Shown here in pieces: positions 1 through 6,769 of a DNA stretch of 6,769 nucleotides; the first letter of the stretch is position 1, and each line of letters begins with the position of its first letter. Below the pieces are notes generated by a model. It worked only from the letters and a program-made list of their open reading frames with translations, was not told where the DNA came from and searched no databases. The translations under genes were made by a program, and so were the position numbers. Source of the stretch: a bacterium (GTDB lineage: Bacteria > Patescibacteriota > Minisyncoccia > Minisyncoccales > Minisyncoccaceae); NCBI GenBank assembly GCA_023229485.1, contig JALNZJ010000040.1:1-6769 (forward strand). The letters are read 5' to 3'.

Positions 1-40
1 TTGTTTAAGTAGAAAACGCTATGTAGGCGGAATATTCAAT

Positions 41-58
41 CATTTGCGGCAGCAAATG
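41..58. repeat. Perfect 7-bp hairpin abutting the next palindrome
   Basis: CATTTGC (41-47) pairs with GCAAATG (52-58) around a GGCA loop. The last base of this hairpin is immediately followed by the first base of the 59-111 hairpin, so the two could stack coaxially. A 7-bp stem alone could be chance; its exact abutment to a larger palindrome makes it more credible. Confidence 0.5.
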
Positions 59-111
59 GCATACAAAAATTCTGGGTCAGGGTTTCCCTGACTTAAAGAT
101 TTTTTGTATGC
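59..111. repeat. Compound hairpin: 11-bp outer stem and 7-bp inner stem
   Basis: GCATACAAAAA (59-69) pairs perfectly with 101-111. Inside it, GTCAGGG (76-82) pairs perfectly with CCCTGAC (86-92) around a TTT loop, extendable by G-T and T-A pairs to 73-95. The design is an AT-rich outer stem, an internal loop and a GC-rich inner stem closed by a 3-nt homopolymer loop. That repeats the design at 158-230, although the two sequences are unrelated. Confidence 0.65.
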
Positions 112-133
112 AACTTATGAACGGAGAGGATTA

Positions 134-152
134 GCATTTTTATCAAAAATGC
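134..152. repeat. Perfect 8-bp hairpin with 3-nt loop
   Basis: GCATTTTT (134-141) pairs with AAAAATGC (145-152) around an ATC loop. It stands 5 bp from the compound hairpin at 158-230 and is part of the same palindrome chain. Neither strand has a T-tract directly after the stem, so it does not look like a terminator on its own. Confidence 0.6.
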
Positions 153-157
153 GGTTA

Positions 158-230
158 AAGAGGGGAACCAAAAACGCTTGCTAGCACGCTAAAAGCGTGC
201 GTACAAGAATAAGTTTTTGGTTCCCCTTTT
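158..230. terminator. Compound hairpin next to the stop codon, possible bidirectional terminator
   Basis: A perfect 15-bp inverted repeat (161-175 with 213-227, arms AGGGGAACCAAAAAC and its complement) can be extended by a G-T and two A-T pairs to 158-230. It encloses a 4-bp pair (177-180 with 204-207) and a perfect 7-bp GC-rich stem (184-190 with 194-200) with an AAA loop. It starts 4 bp past the TAA of the repeat protein, the right place for a terminator of that gene. However, the tract after the stem is a real T-run only on the plus strand (CCCCTTTT); on the gene's own strand it reads CTCTTTAACC. The structure is also longer than an ordinary intrinsic terminator. Terminator activity is therefore inferred; the palindrome itself is certain. 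Confidence 0.5.
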
Positions 231-234
231 AATA

Positions 235-3200
235 TTATCTTTGGTTTTCCACTCCAAATACTATTAATATTGGTGTTTTATATGTTGAGGTTATAACACC
301 TAAAAGTACTGAATTTGTCCATACACTATCAAAGTTGTAATTGTAAGGAATGCCAGACATTGTGCCAGCATTTTCTAAAATATCAATTCCAACTTTAACG
401 CCTCCATATGTTGTTGTACCCGTTACAGTTACCGCTAAATTGTTATTAGTATTTGCTACGGTGCCAACAGGTGCTCCGCCAATAATAATGCCCTCACTAC
501 TTAAAACATCTGTCAAAAGTGCATATGTAAAGCTTATATCATCGTTTGTGCTATATCCTATTAATCCGCCTGAATATTTATAATCTGAATTACCAACTAT
601 ATCAATATCCGCATAATATGACACGTTTCCTGCAAAATATGCTTTTGAAATAGTGGCTGAACTGTTACCAATTAGTCCACCTGCATAAGCCTCACCCGAT
701 ATACTGTTAAAAGTAGCAGTAATTGTGTTAATTCTTGCAAAACAAGTTGATATCCAGAATGCATCAACATAATTTGTTGCAAATTCGCCAGCCAAACCTC
801 CGATAAATACCTTATTCTGTGCCTGAACAATAATTGTATTTAATTTAGCAAAACTACTAACTATTTCAAGTAATTTATTAACATCAATTACTGTTATGTT
901 ATTATAAGCCGAAATATATTTTCCTACTAGTCCACCGGTATATGCTTTTCCTAAATTATTTGTTGCCGAAACACAGTTGTTTGTTGCCGAAATAGAACCA
1001 CTTGATAGCAGTACATATGAATCACTTATTTTACCTGAAAGTTTTTTAATATCATATTCACTAATTATTTTGCTTTGAACTAGCCCTGCAAGCCCACCGA
1101 CAAATACACCAACGGTTTCGCTAGTAATAGTCTCATCAGTGCTGTTAACCGCACCAACAGCCAATATAGAATTTATTCCGCTATAATGGCTTTCTGTTAT
1201 ATCTCCATACATAGCACCAGCAAGTCCGCCGGCAAATATTCCACTAATATTTGTTTTAAGGTTGCTTAATTTTACGGTAGAATCAGTAGTATCATTAACT
1301 TTATCAATAATAATATTTCCACTTGCATAACTATCTATTATACTATCGCCTGCATAGCCCACAAGACCCCCCGCAAACAATCCGTTAACAGTGTACGCTC
1401 CTTTACCACTTGAATCCACTGTGCCTTTAAGTGATACATTTCCACTCGCACTACAACTTTCAACCATACTACTTAAAGTATATTCAAGCGTTACAATATA
1501 ATCATTTAAATCGTCTTCGCTTAAATCTACAAAATTTATCGTATTATCTAATATATTGTAATCAAATTTACATATTGCACTATTTAAAGTTACATTAACA
1601 GAAACAATATCAACATTATTTCCCGTAATTGTAAATGAAGTGTTTTCTTTGTTATATGTAAATATTTTTTCAGATGTTTCACTCGTTATTGTATTTCCAA
1701 CTAGTCCACCAGCATATAAATTTTCGGTTGTAGTTTGTGGTAAATCATCAATTGTTGAGTTATTAAACTCTACATTTCCTACACTGTAACTAGATATTAC
1801 ACTACCTAAACTTTGTCCAATAAGTCCGCCCACACTACCCATTAAAGCATAAACAGTAACTGCATTTTCGGCTACATTATTAAATCTAGCACTACCTGCA
1901 AAAATCATACCTTTATGATTTATACCAATAAGTCCACCTGCATAAACCATAGAATTTTCTGTTAAAGCATTAATTTTACCAGAAGAATAGTTAGAATCTA
2001 GTCTAGCATTTTCAACTATATCATCTCCTGCACCTAAGCCAAGATTATAACCTAACAATCCGCCAATATAATTTATATTTAAATTTGATATATCGCTGGA
2101 AGAAGATTGCAAGTCTATATTAACATTTGTATTTGTTGAACAGCCTTGTATATTAGCATATTCGCTGTAACCAGCAAGTCCGCCAACATAAATATTATTT
2201 TTTAAACCCTTCCTTATTAAAATATCAATAGCATTTTCATCAATTAACAAAATGTCATCATTATACCTATTATAACTGTTTTCAATTTTTCCATTGCTTT
2301 TTCCTACAATTCCTCCAAGGTATAAACTCGAACCACTTGCTTCGCCAGTATTTGTATAAACTATTTTGCAATTAGAACTTAAATCTTTTAGATGAGAAGC
2401 ATTATTATTACCTACTATACCTCCCACATAAACAGTTTTTTGATAGTCCATACGACAAATTATACTAATTGAACCAGTTGAGTTTACATTACTATCGGGT
2501 AATGGCGAACCACCGGAAACCGTATTGTATGAATTATCTATATTACCTACCCAACCACCAATATAGCAGTCTATGTTAGAAGTAATTTCATAATCAATTA
2601 AATTACCTGTACCAGTAGATACAACACGACTACTATCTATATAATAATCTTTATAAGAGTAGCCTATTAATCCACCAACATACCGAGCGCCTGATACTGC
2701 CATAGTTAATGTTAAACTACACGATTCATATCTACCCAGCGTGCTATAACCAACTAATCCGCCTACATAATTTTTATCGCCACCTGTTACAGTAAATGTA
2801 GCATCAGTTGCCATAGTAACAGAAACATTAGAAATTGTGGTAAGATTTGCATTTGCAACTACTGTTCCCATTTTTGATTTAGTACTCAACTCAATGTTAA
2901 CGTCTAACAATGCTAATTCAAAGTCGGCAAGTTTTGCACCCATCGTATAATTAAATAAGCCTAAATTACTACTAGTTAACGAAACACCACTTATAACTTT
3001 TACAATTCCACCTACTGTGCTTGCACCTTTTAGCGTGCCTTTGAATGGGATAGTGTTAGTTCCTATTGATGCAAAAGCGATATCTGTTAAATCAATATCT
3101 ACACCTATTTCAAATTGTTTATCATAATTTGAAGCATAGTGCGTAATCAAAGCATTTACAAATTCGGCTGTGGATTTTAATATTGTAGAAACAGAATTAT

Positions 3201-6200
3201 TAGCAACAAGTATAGGATAACTTCGATTTGTTTTTGACCAGTCATTTGTATACCATTCGCCAAACGCACCGCTTGCACTGGTGCTTTTCATAGTAGATAA
3301 TAATTGTGAATCTGAAATTAATTTATCAGCATATTCCATGTAAGGCGGATCTGTTATAGTAGAATTAGAGCCTATTTCGCGTAGTGTTGCGGTTGTGGCT
3401 ACAAAATAATTATTATTAGATGCAACTGTACCAGTAAATGCTGTTAGATTATTTTCGGCGTAATCTTGTAATGAACCAATAAGTCCGCCAAGTTTTAATG
3501 CGGTTTCTTCTGCATCTACATTATACTGACTGCGAGCATAATCAGTGTTAAAGTCAGTTGTAACCCAATTATTAGCCGCAACAGCATATTTTATAACAGT
3601 TTTAACTGGTACAGTAACCTGTTCTTCCCCAATAATACTTGATATAAATGCATCTAAATGCCCAATTAGTCCACCGACCGCAAATATTGCACGCACACTG
3701 CCAGTAGCATAAACATTTTCTAATTTTCCGCCTAGCATATATCCAATAAGTCCGCCAGCAATTTTTACACCTCTGGCGTATTCGCCCTGTCCATTCGCAA
3801 TACCTAAATCGCTAACTTTTGCCCTAGCATAACTACGAGTTAATTTGCCAGTTACAATCTCTCCGCTTTCTTCTGTCCCATAATTTATGCCAACAAGACC
3901 GCCTGCATAATAAGATACACCACTATAACTAGAAGTTGAACCACCAAATAAATATTTTGCATCTAAACTTGAGTTTGCATCTACAAGTATTTGATCGGCA
4001 TCTGAATAAGCAATCCAAGAATAGTCAATGTTACCTAAATTTTCCGCAACAATACCACCGGTAACTTTAATTCCGCGTATAAACTGAGGAACAGTACTAT
4101 TTTGAGTACTAGCGGTCATAAGAGTGAAGTATGCATTATATACTTCGGTATTAATACCTATGTAGCCAACTGTACCGCCCGCAAATTCTGCAAGAATTTT
4201 AACTTTTCCGTTTGCATTTATATTTCTTACATATGCGGTTTCCAAATTACTTAAATTTATTATACCTGCAATAGAACCAGCATAAGAAATATATTTAATG
4301 TTAGAACTATAATCTTCACTGTCACTCGCTATATAATGATAACTTAAAATTGTACTATCATAACCATCTACATCAGTAGGAGTATATGAAGTACACTGGA
4401 AGCCTGCATGTACCGAAAGATTTGAAGATATATTTACAATTCGGCTGTCGCCCAGTATTTCGCCAGCAAGCCCGCCAACCATATTGTAGCCTTGAACAAC
4501 TACCCCCTCGCCTAATAAATTAATATTGTAAATATAAGCATCGATTATTTGCCCTGCCAATATACCAACTCTACGAACATTAGTACCACTTACATCTACT
4601 ACATTGATGTTTAAGTTTTGAATTATGGCACGCTTAACCAGATTATTATTTGTATCGTAAGTACTTTGTACACCGGCGAACATTCCTAAATTATCATATA
4701 AATCACTACTACCAGTACCAAAAATACCTGAGTTAATTCTAACTTGCGAAATAGTCATTCCATTGCCTTCAATCTGTCCTTTAAATATGACATTTGCGGT
4801 ATCAACAGATAAATCAGTAGAATTAAATGAAATATCAGCAATAAATCTTACTATTTTATCAAATACCTTAGTGTTGGAATTTGTTGCTTCGTTAATTTTA
4901 TTGTTAAATTCTTCTGCGGTTTTAACAAGTATTGGATTAACAATATGTTCAGTTTTTAAAGCATAATCCCCGTTGCCATCAGTTGCTAATGAATATATGC
5001 CTGTTTCTTCATCTAAAATGTAATTACCATTTTCATCTTCTATATATGTATTTTTTACTTCATACTCGCCAAGTTTTGGACCAGTGTAATCATAATAGAA
5101 AGCAGAGTTAATTTCAGTATATGATGCCACCGAAAGAGTAGTAACATTTGCTTCTACTAATTGAGGAATTGCGGCAATAGTTTTATCGCTGTATAAACCA
5201 ACTAATGGATCGCCAGTTTCGGTCCTTAATACTTCCATAGTCCATACGCCTTGTGGTATTTCGCTTGTGCTGACTGTATCTACAACGCCTTCTGTGTTTT
5301 GCGTAGAATATGTTACAGTTTCAAAAGTATCTATTGCATAGGTTGTATATATGCTTGCACTAATAAACGCATCATAATATAGTCCAGTTGCTGGGTCAGG
5401 AGTAGTATTTTCACCATCGCCGGAATTTGCTACATAATGATTGCTTTCACTACCATTTATAATATCACCGCGTAAGAAATAACTATTTGTTATTGTGCCT
5501 GTATTGTTAAATGTATTGTCTAGCGTTGTCCCGGTAAAGGGAGTATGTGCAAAGTTATTTGTAATCATTTTTGAGTTTGTATAGCACTCTTCAATAATAC
5601 CAGAGTTTGAATATACAAAACCTGCCGAACGAGAAGCCGCAAAAGGATTAGTTTCTGTTTCTTCTAATAATTCATCGCCTAAAATTTTAATATTTGAATA
5701 AGAATTATTTACCGCACCGCTATTACTATGTACAAACCCGCCAATAGTACCATAAGAAATTATTTGACTACCTGTTGCACGAGTTTCTGTAAGATTCGAA
5801 TTTTTAAGTTCACTGTAAGTTTCATCTTCATCTGATAAATACTGTATTTCCATTAGAGAGGTATCACCGCACACATATGAAGTGTTAATAGTCCCGTTAT
5901 TTCTGCCAACAAAACCACCAGTTAATGTACCAGTTGCTAATATTGCAGTATTTGTAATATCGCCACCTAAATAGTAACTGGAAGATACTATTCCGCGGTT
6001 TTCACCAATAAATCCGCCTAATGTCCCCGATGCTGATATTGTGCATTCTACACGGCTGTTAGTAACTACGCCAACTGTGCCACTTATTGAAGAAGAGTTA
6101 ATTCCTACAAGCCCGCCGGAAATTATTGCATTTGTAGAAGCGGTTTGCGATGACCCACGGTGAGTAGTATTAAGTGTTATTCCAGTACTAACATTATCAA

Positions 6201-6769
6201 TCCAATCTGATCCGTGAATTTTTAATACATAACTGTTTGTCACACCATCAACTGTTGTGCGGGTGACAGTTACAATAGAATTATTTTGACTACTACTAGA
6301 AGAACCGGACAAGTTTTGTGTGGTGCCACTACTTTGTGCGGTATACTCTATAATTTCGCAATTTGTAATAATTCCGCCACGATTTTCGCCTACCAAAATA
6401 CCAAATGTTACATCATTAAATGCTGTTGCATCAATAGTCAATGTATTTGTTGGCTGGTAAGATAGTGCGTAAAGGTTTGCGCCGATAACACCATTAGTAA
6501 CATTGCTGGCTTCAAGTGCATCTTCAAATGCTGTAATGTTATTACCTTTTTGTACATATATTCCGTTGTCAAGTACGGTAAGTCGACCATCTAAGGCTAT
6601 ACTAATATTTTTAAGTATTGTAGCATCTGTAATATAGGAGAATAAACCTAGCGTTACATTGCTTTCTGCTATAAATCCTGTTAAATCAAAACTTCCAATA
6701 AAAATCGTGTGTCCCATTCCATCTAAACTTGCAATTGCAGTAGTTAGTGGCTCCCAGTCTGTAAGATAA
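235..6769 (-). CDS. Giant GLUG-repeat surface/secreted protein, 5' end outside the window
   Basis: Seen: one uninterrupted minus-strand frame runs from the right edge to a TAA at 237-235, followed two codons on by a second in-frame TAA (231-229). It has 2,177 codons before the stop. The Met at 6717-6715 is not the start: the 17 upstream codons read YLTDWEPLTTAIASLDG and lead straight into MGHTI, an LDG-x-GHTI header typical of GLUG proteins. About 34 motifs such as GGLVGINYG, GGFIGENRG and GGLIGYS follow at 20-80 residue spacing, often ending in S-Y-x-x-G-[ND]-[VI]. Known: GLUG motifs (Pfam PF07581) occur in large bacterial surface proteins, including some IgA-peptidase and adhesin-like proteins, and such repeats are expected to stack as a beta-solenoid. 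Inferred: a secreted or cell-surface adhesin-like stalk. No HExxH zinc motif, LPXTG, SLH domain or C-terminal membrane helix is visible. The ligand cannot be told from the sequence. The family call is firm; the function is tentative. Confidence 0.96.
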   Translation of the reverse strand, partial: YLTDWEPLTTAIASLDGMGHTIFIGSFDLTGFIAESNVTLGLFSYITDATILKNISIALDGRLTVLDNGIYVQKGNNITAFEDALEASNVTNGVIGANLYALSYQPTNTLTIDATAFNDVTFGILVGENRGGIITNCEIIEYTAQSSGTTQNLSGSSSSSQNNSIVTVTRTTVDGVTNSYVLKIHGSDWIDNVSTGITLNTTHRGSSQTASTNAIISGGLVGINSSSISGTVGVVTNSRVECTISASGTLGGFIGENRGIVSSSYYLGGDITNTAILATGTLTGGFVGRNNGTINTSYVCGDTSLMEIQYLSDEDETYSELKNSNLTETRATGSQIISYGTIGGFVHSNSGAVNNSYSNIKILGDELLEETETNPFAASRSAGFVYSNSGIIEECYTNSKMITNNFAHTPFTGTTLDNTFNNTGTITNSYFLRGDIINGSESNHYVANSGDGENTTPDPATGLYYDAFISASIYTTYAIDTFETVTYSTQNTEGVVDTVSTSEIPQGVWTMEVLRTETGDPLVGLYSDKTIAAIPQLVEANVTTLSVASYTEINSAFYYDYTGPKLGEYEVKNTYIEDENGNYILDEETGIYSLATDGNGDYALKTEHIVNPILVKTAEEFNNKINEATNSNTKVFDKIVRFIADISFNSTDLSVDTANVIFKGQIEGNGMTISQVRINSGIFGTGSSDLYDNLGMFAGVQSTYDTNNNLVKRAIIQNLNINVVDVSGTNVRRVGILAGQIIDAYIYNINLLGEGVVVQGYNMVGGLAGEILGDSRIVNISSNLSVHAGFQCTSYTPTDVDGYDSTILSYHYIASDSEDYSSNIKYISYAGSIAGIINLSNLETAYVRNINANGKVKILAEFAGGTVGYIGINTEVYNAYFTLMTASTQNSTVPQFIRGIKVTGGIVAENLGNIDYSWIAYSDADQILVDANSSLDAKYLFGGSTSSYSGVSYYAGGLVGINYGTEESGEIVTGKLTRSYARAKVSDLGIANGQGEYARGVKIAGGLIGYMLGGKLENVYATGSVRAIFAVGGLIGHLDAFISSIIGEEQVTVPVKTVIKYAVAANNWVTTDFNTDYARSQYNVDAEETALKLGGLIGSLQDYAENNLTAFTGTVASNNNYFVATTATLREIGSNSTITDPPYMEYADKLISDSQLLSTMKSTSASGAFGEWYTNDWSKTNRSYPILVANNSVSTILKSTAEFVNALITHYASNYDKQFEIGVDIDLTDIAFASIGTNTIPFKGTLKGASTVGGIVKVISGVSLTSSNLGLFNYTMGAKLADFELALLDVNIELSTKSKMGTVVANANLTTISNVSVTMATDATFTVTGGDKNYVGGLVGYSTLGRYESCSLTLTMAVSGARYVGGLIGYSYKDYYIDSSRVVSTGTGNLIDYEITSNIDCYIGGWVGNIDNSYNTVSGGSPLPDSNVNSTGSISIICRMDYQKTVYVGGIVGNNNASHLKDLSSNCKIVYTNTGEASGSSLYLGGIVGKSNGKIENSYNRYNDDILLIDENAIDILIRKGLKNNIYVGGLAGYSEYANIQGCSTNTNVNIDLQSSSSDISNLNINYIGGLLGYNLGLGAGDDIVENARLDSNYSSGKINALTENSMVYAGGLIGINHKGMIFAGSARFNNVAENAVTVYALMGSVGGLIGQSLGSVISSYSVGNVEFNNSTIDDLPQTTTENLYAGGLVGNTITSETSEKIFTYNKENTSFTITGNNVDIVSVNVTLNSAICKFDYNILDNTINFVDLSEDDLNDYIVTLEYTLSSMVESCSASGNVSLKGTVDSSGKGAYTVNGLFAGGLVGYAGDSIIDSYASGNIIIDKVNDTTDSTVKLSNLKTNISGIFAGGLAGAMYGDITESHYSGINSILAVGAVNSTDETITSETVGVFVGGLAGLVQSKIISEYDIKKLSGKISDSYVLLSSGSISATNNCVSATNNLGKAYTGGLVGKYISAYNNITVIDVNKLLEIVSSFAKLNTIIVQAQNKVFIGGLAGEFATNYVDAFWISTCFARINTITATFNSISGEAYAGGLIGNSSATISKAYFAGNVSYYADIDIVGNSDYKYSGGLIGYSTNDDISFTYALLTDVLSSEGIIIGGAPVGTVANTNNNLAVTVTGTTTYGGVKVGIDILENAGTMSGIPYNYNFDSVWTNSVLLGVITSTYKTPILIVFGVENQR
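238..3198 (-). other. Protein module 3: header plus about 18 GLUG motifs to the C-terminus
   Basis: Residues about 1191-2177. The header has STAEFVNALITHY (about 3140-3180), a DIDLTDIAFASIG strand, FKGTLKG (3024-3044; the expected D-G-N-G-H is replaced) and LGLFNY (about 2945-2970). Eighteen regular motifs then follow at 35-90 residue spacing. Examples lie near 2735-2772 (GGLVGYS), 2650-2685 (GGLIGYSYKD), 2534-2569 (GGWVGNI), 2268-2325 (GGIVGKSNGKIENSYN), 1765-1838 (GGLIGQSLGSVISSYSVG), 1312-1381 (GGLVGYAGDSIIDSYASG), 1178-1242 (GGLAGAMYGDITESHYSG), 625-690 (GGLIGNSSATISKAYFAG) and 515-580 (GGLIGYSTNDD). A stretch near 1410-1690 carries no motif (about 90 residues, rich in Asp/Asn/Ile). The module closes with FDSVWTNSVLLG and TPILIVFG; only VENQR follows before the stop. 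Confidence 0.8.
3199..4945 (-). other. Protein module 2: header plus about 10 GLUG-like motifs
   Basis: Residues about 608-1190. The header reads PILVKTAEEFNN, a 40-residue strand/loop region (ADISF...), FKGQIEGNGMTISQVRI (near 4745-4795) and LGMFAG (near 4672-4700). These match the usual order of a 'TAEEL', an 'initial state' strand, F-x-G-x-[LI]-[DE]-G-N-G-x-T-I and G-[LM]-F at the start of a GLUG domain. Motifs follow near 4530-4585 (GILAGQI), 4437-4485 (GGLAGEILG), 4235-4288 (AGSIAGII), 4124-4190 (GGTVGYIG), 4015-4070 (GGIVAENLGNIDYSW), 3880-3915 (GGLVGINYG), 3700-3770 (GGLIGYMLGGKLENVYATG), 3655-3690 (GGLIGHLD) and 3465-3500 (GGLIGSLQ). It closes with GEWYTNDW and SYPIL (about 3205-3265). 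Several copies have lost one of the paired glycines, so this is the most diverged module. Confidence 0.78.
4950..5150 (-). other. Inter-module linker with D-x-x-G-x-Y repeats
   Basis: Residues about 540-606. This segment has no GLUG motif. Its core (5037-4954) is a run of three short imperfect repeats, DENGNYIL, DEETGIYSL and DGNGDYAL, each of the form D-x-x-(x)-G-x-Y-x-L. It is acidic, in contrast with the mostly neutral Ser/Thr/Asn modules on either side. Clusters of Asp/Asn with Gly can bind calcium, but the spacing does not match a full EF-hand or a thrombospondin type 3 repeat, so that role is only a suggestion. It probably acts as a hinge or spacer between modules 1 and 2. Confidence 0.6.
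5154..6769 (-). other. Protein module 1: header remnant plus about 7 GLUG motifs
   Basis: Residues 1 to about 538, counted from the first codon in the window. It begins inside a header (W-E-P-L ... LDGMGHTIFIGSFDLTGF), then LGLFSYITDATILKNISI near 6610-6655, the usual GLFG-type strand that precedes the motif series. GLUG motifs lie near 6372-6404 (GILVGENRGG), 6090-6122 (GGLVGINSSS), 5955-6020 (GGFIGENRGIVSSSYY), 5862-5925 (GGFVGRNNGTINTSYV), 5693-5750 (GGFVHSNSGAVNNSYS) and 5574-5634 (AGFVYSNSGIIEECYT). A degenerate one lies near 5460-5520 (NTGTITNSYF). These copies keep the N-x-G turn and favour Phe in the third position, unlike modules 2 and 3, which mostly carry GGLIGY. The module closes with GVWTMEVL (about 5230-5250) and PQLVE (about 5154-5168). 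A Ser-rich stretch (SGSSSSSQNN, about 6280-6310) interrupts the series. Confidence 0.8.

Larger units (their letters stand above)
1..234. other. Non-coding, palindrome-rich flank downstream of the repeat gene
   Basis: No supported gene lies here. Four inverted repeats cover about 160 of the 190 bases between 41 and 230, far more than one terminator needs. Bases 1-40 show no stem of their own, but the octamer AAAACGCT occurs at 13-20 and again at 171-178. The stretch at 112-133 contains GGAGAGG (124-130), resembling a ribosome binding site, but no plausible reading frame follows it. Candidate explanations are a multicopy palindromic or MITE-like element whose left end is outside the window, a structured RNA, or a terminator array between convergent genes. 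The sequence alone does not choose between them. Confidence 0.55.

Noticed and set aside
2..91. Plus-strand frame open to the left edge, reading ...SRKRYVGGIFNHLRQQ... to a TGA at 89-91
   Set aside because: Only 29 codons are visible, and more than half of them lie inside the 41-58 and 59-111 palindromes, which constrain the sequence. It could be the tail of a gene to the left, but it cannot be supported from this window.
4..97. TTTAAGT (4-10) complementary to ACTTAAA (91-97), possibly enclosing the first two hairpins
   Set aside because: It is a short AT-rich match, and bases 91-92 are already used by the stronger 76-82/86-92 stem. Chance pairing is likely.
154..160. GTTAAAG as a possible integron attC core site near folded palindromes
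   Set aside because: The attC core consensus GTTRRRY needs a pyrimidine at the last position, and no matching partner core or cassette arrangement is present.
124..184. GGAGAGG (124-130) followed by ATG at 149, an 11-codon peptide ending at TAG 182-184
   Set aside because: The spacing of 18 bases is too long for a ribosome binding site, and the frame runs through two hairpins.
350..583. 77-codon open frame on the plus strand
   Set aside because: It lies fully antisense within module 3. Its Pro-rich, Ser/Val-rich translation is what the complement of repeated Gly codons gives. No family resemblance was seen.
4763..4966. 67-codon open frame on the plus strand
   Set aside because: It is antisense to the module 2 header, with no supporting ribosome binding site or recognisable protein. 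It is treated as a shadow of the large gene.
235..6717. Catalytic domain, such as an IgA-type metallopeptidase, attached to the GLUG repeats
   Set aside because: I found no HExxH zinc-binding motif or other recognisable active-site pattern in the visible 2,177 residues. A catalytic domain could only be in the missing N-terminal part.

Overview
The window is almost filled by one very long reading frame on the minus strand. It encodes a glycine-, serine-, threonine- and asparagine-rich repeat protein built from roughly 34 copies of a GLUG-type motif (consensus close to GG[LFI][VIA]G-x-N-x-G-x-I-x-x-S-Y). It has no stop from position 237 to the right edge of the window, so at least 2,177 residues are present and the N-terminus lies outside. 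The first in-window methionine (6715-6717) is internal: 17 more in-frame codons precede it and belong to the same domain. The protein is most simply read as a giant secreted or surface-exposed beta-solenoid protein, adhesin-like, with no catalytic motif that I can recognise.

Layout of the protein, right to left: module 1 (about 6769-5154), a short acidic D/N/G/Y linker (about 5150-4950), module 2 (about 4945-3199) and module 3 (about 3198-238). Modules 2 and 3 open with a header resembling the entry cassette of GLUG proteins (TAE-F ... F-K-G-x-[IL]-[EK]-G). Module 1 is already inside its own header (LDGMGHTI) at the window edge. Every module closes with a Trp-containing stretch followed by a P-[QI]-L or P-I-L strand. 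Repeat number rises from about 7 in module 1 to about 10 in module 2 and 18 in module 3. The protein ends directly after the last closing stretch, with no LPXTG motif, no terminal hydrophobic helix and no positive tail. Any anchor must therefore be N-terminal, or the protein is released.

The leftmost 234 bases contain no convincing gene. They hold an unusually dense chain of perfect inverted repeats: four hairpins between 41 and 230, two of which are compound (a long outer stem enclosing a second stem with a 3-nt loop). The last one begins 4 bp beyond the stop codon and could act as a transcription terminator. The chain as a whole looks more like a palindromic intergenic or MITE-like element, or a structured RNA, than a simple terminator.

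Organism: the DNA is AT-rich, Trp is encoded by TGG (standard code), and giant GLUG proteins of this style are common in host-associated, uncultured anaerobic Firmicutes/Clostridia. This assignment is a weak inference; nothing in the window is a taxonomic marker. The promoter, ribosome binding site and signal peptide of the gene are all outside the window.
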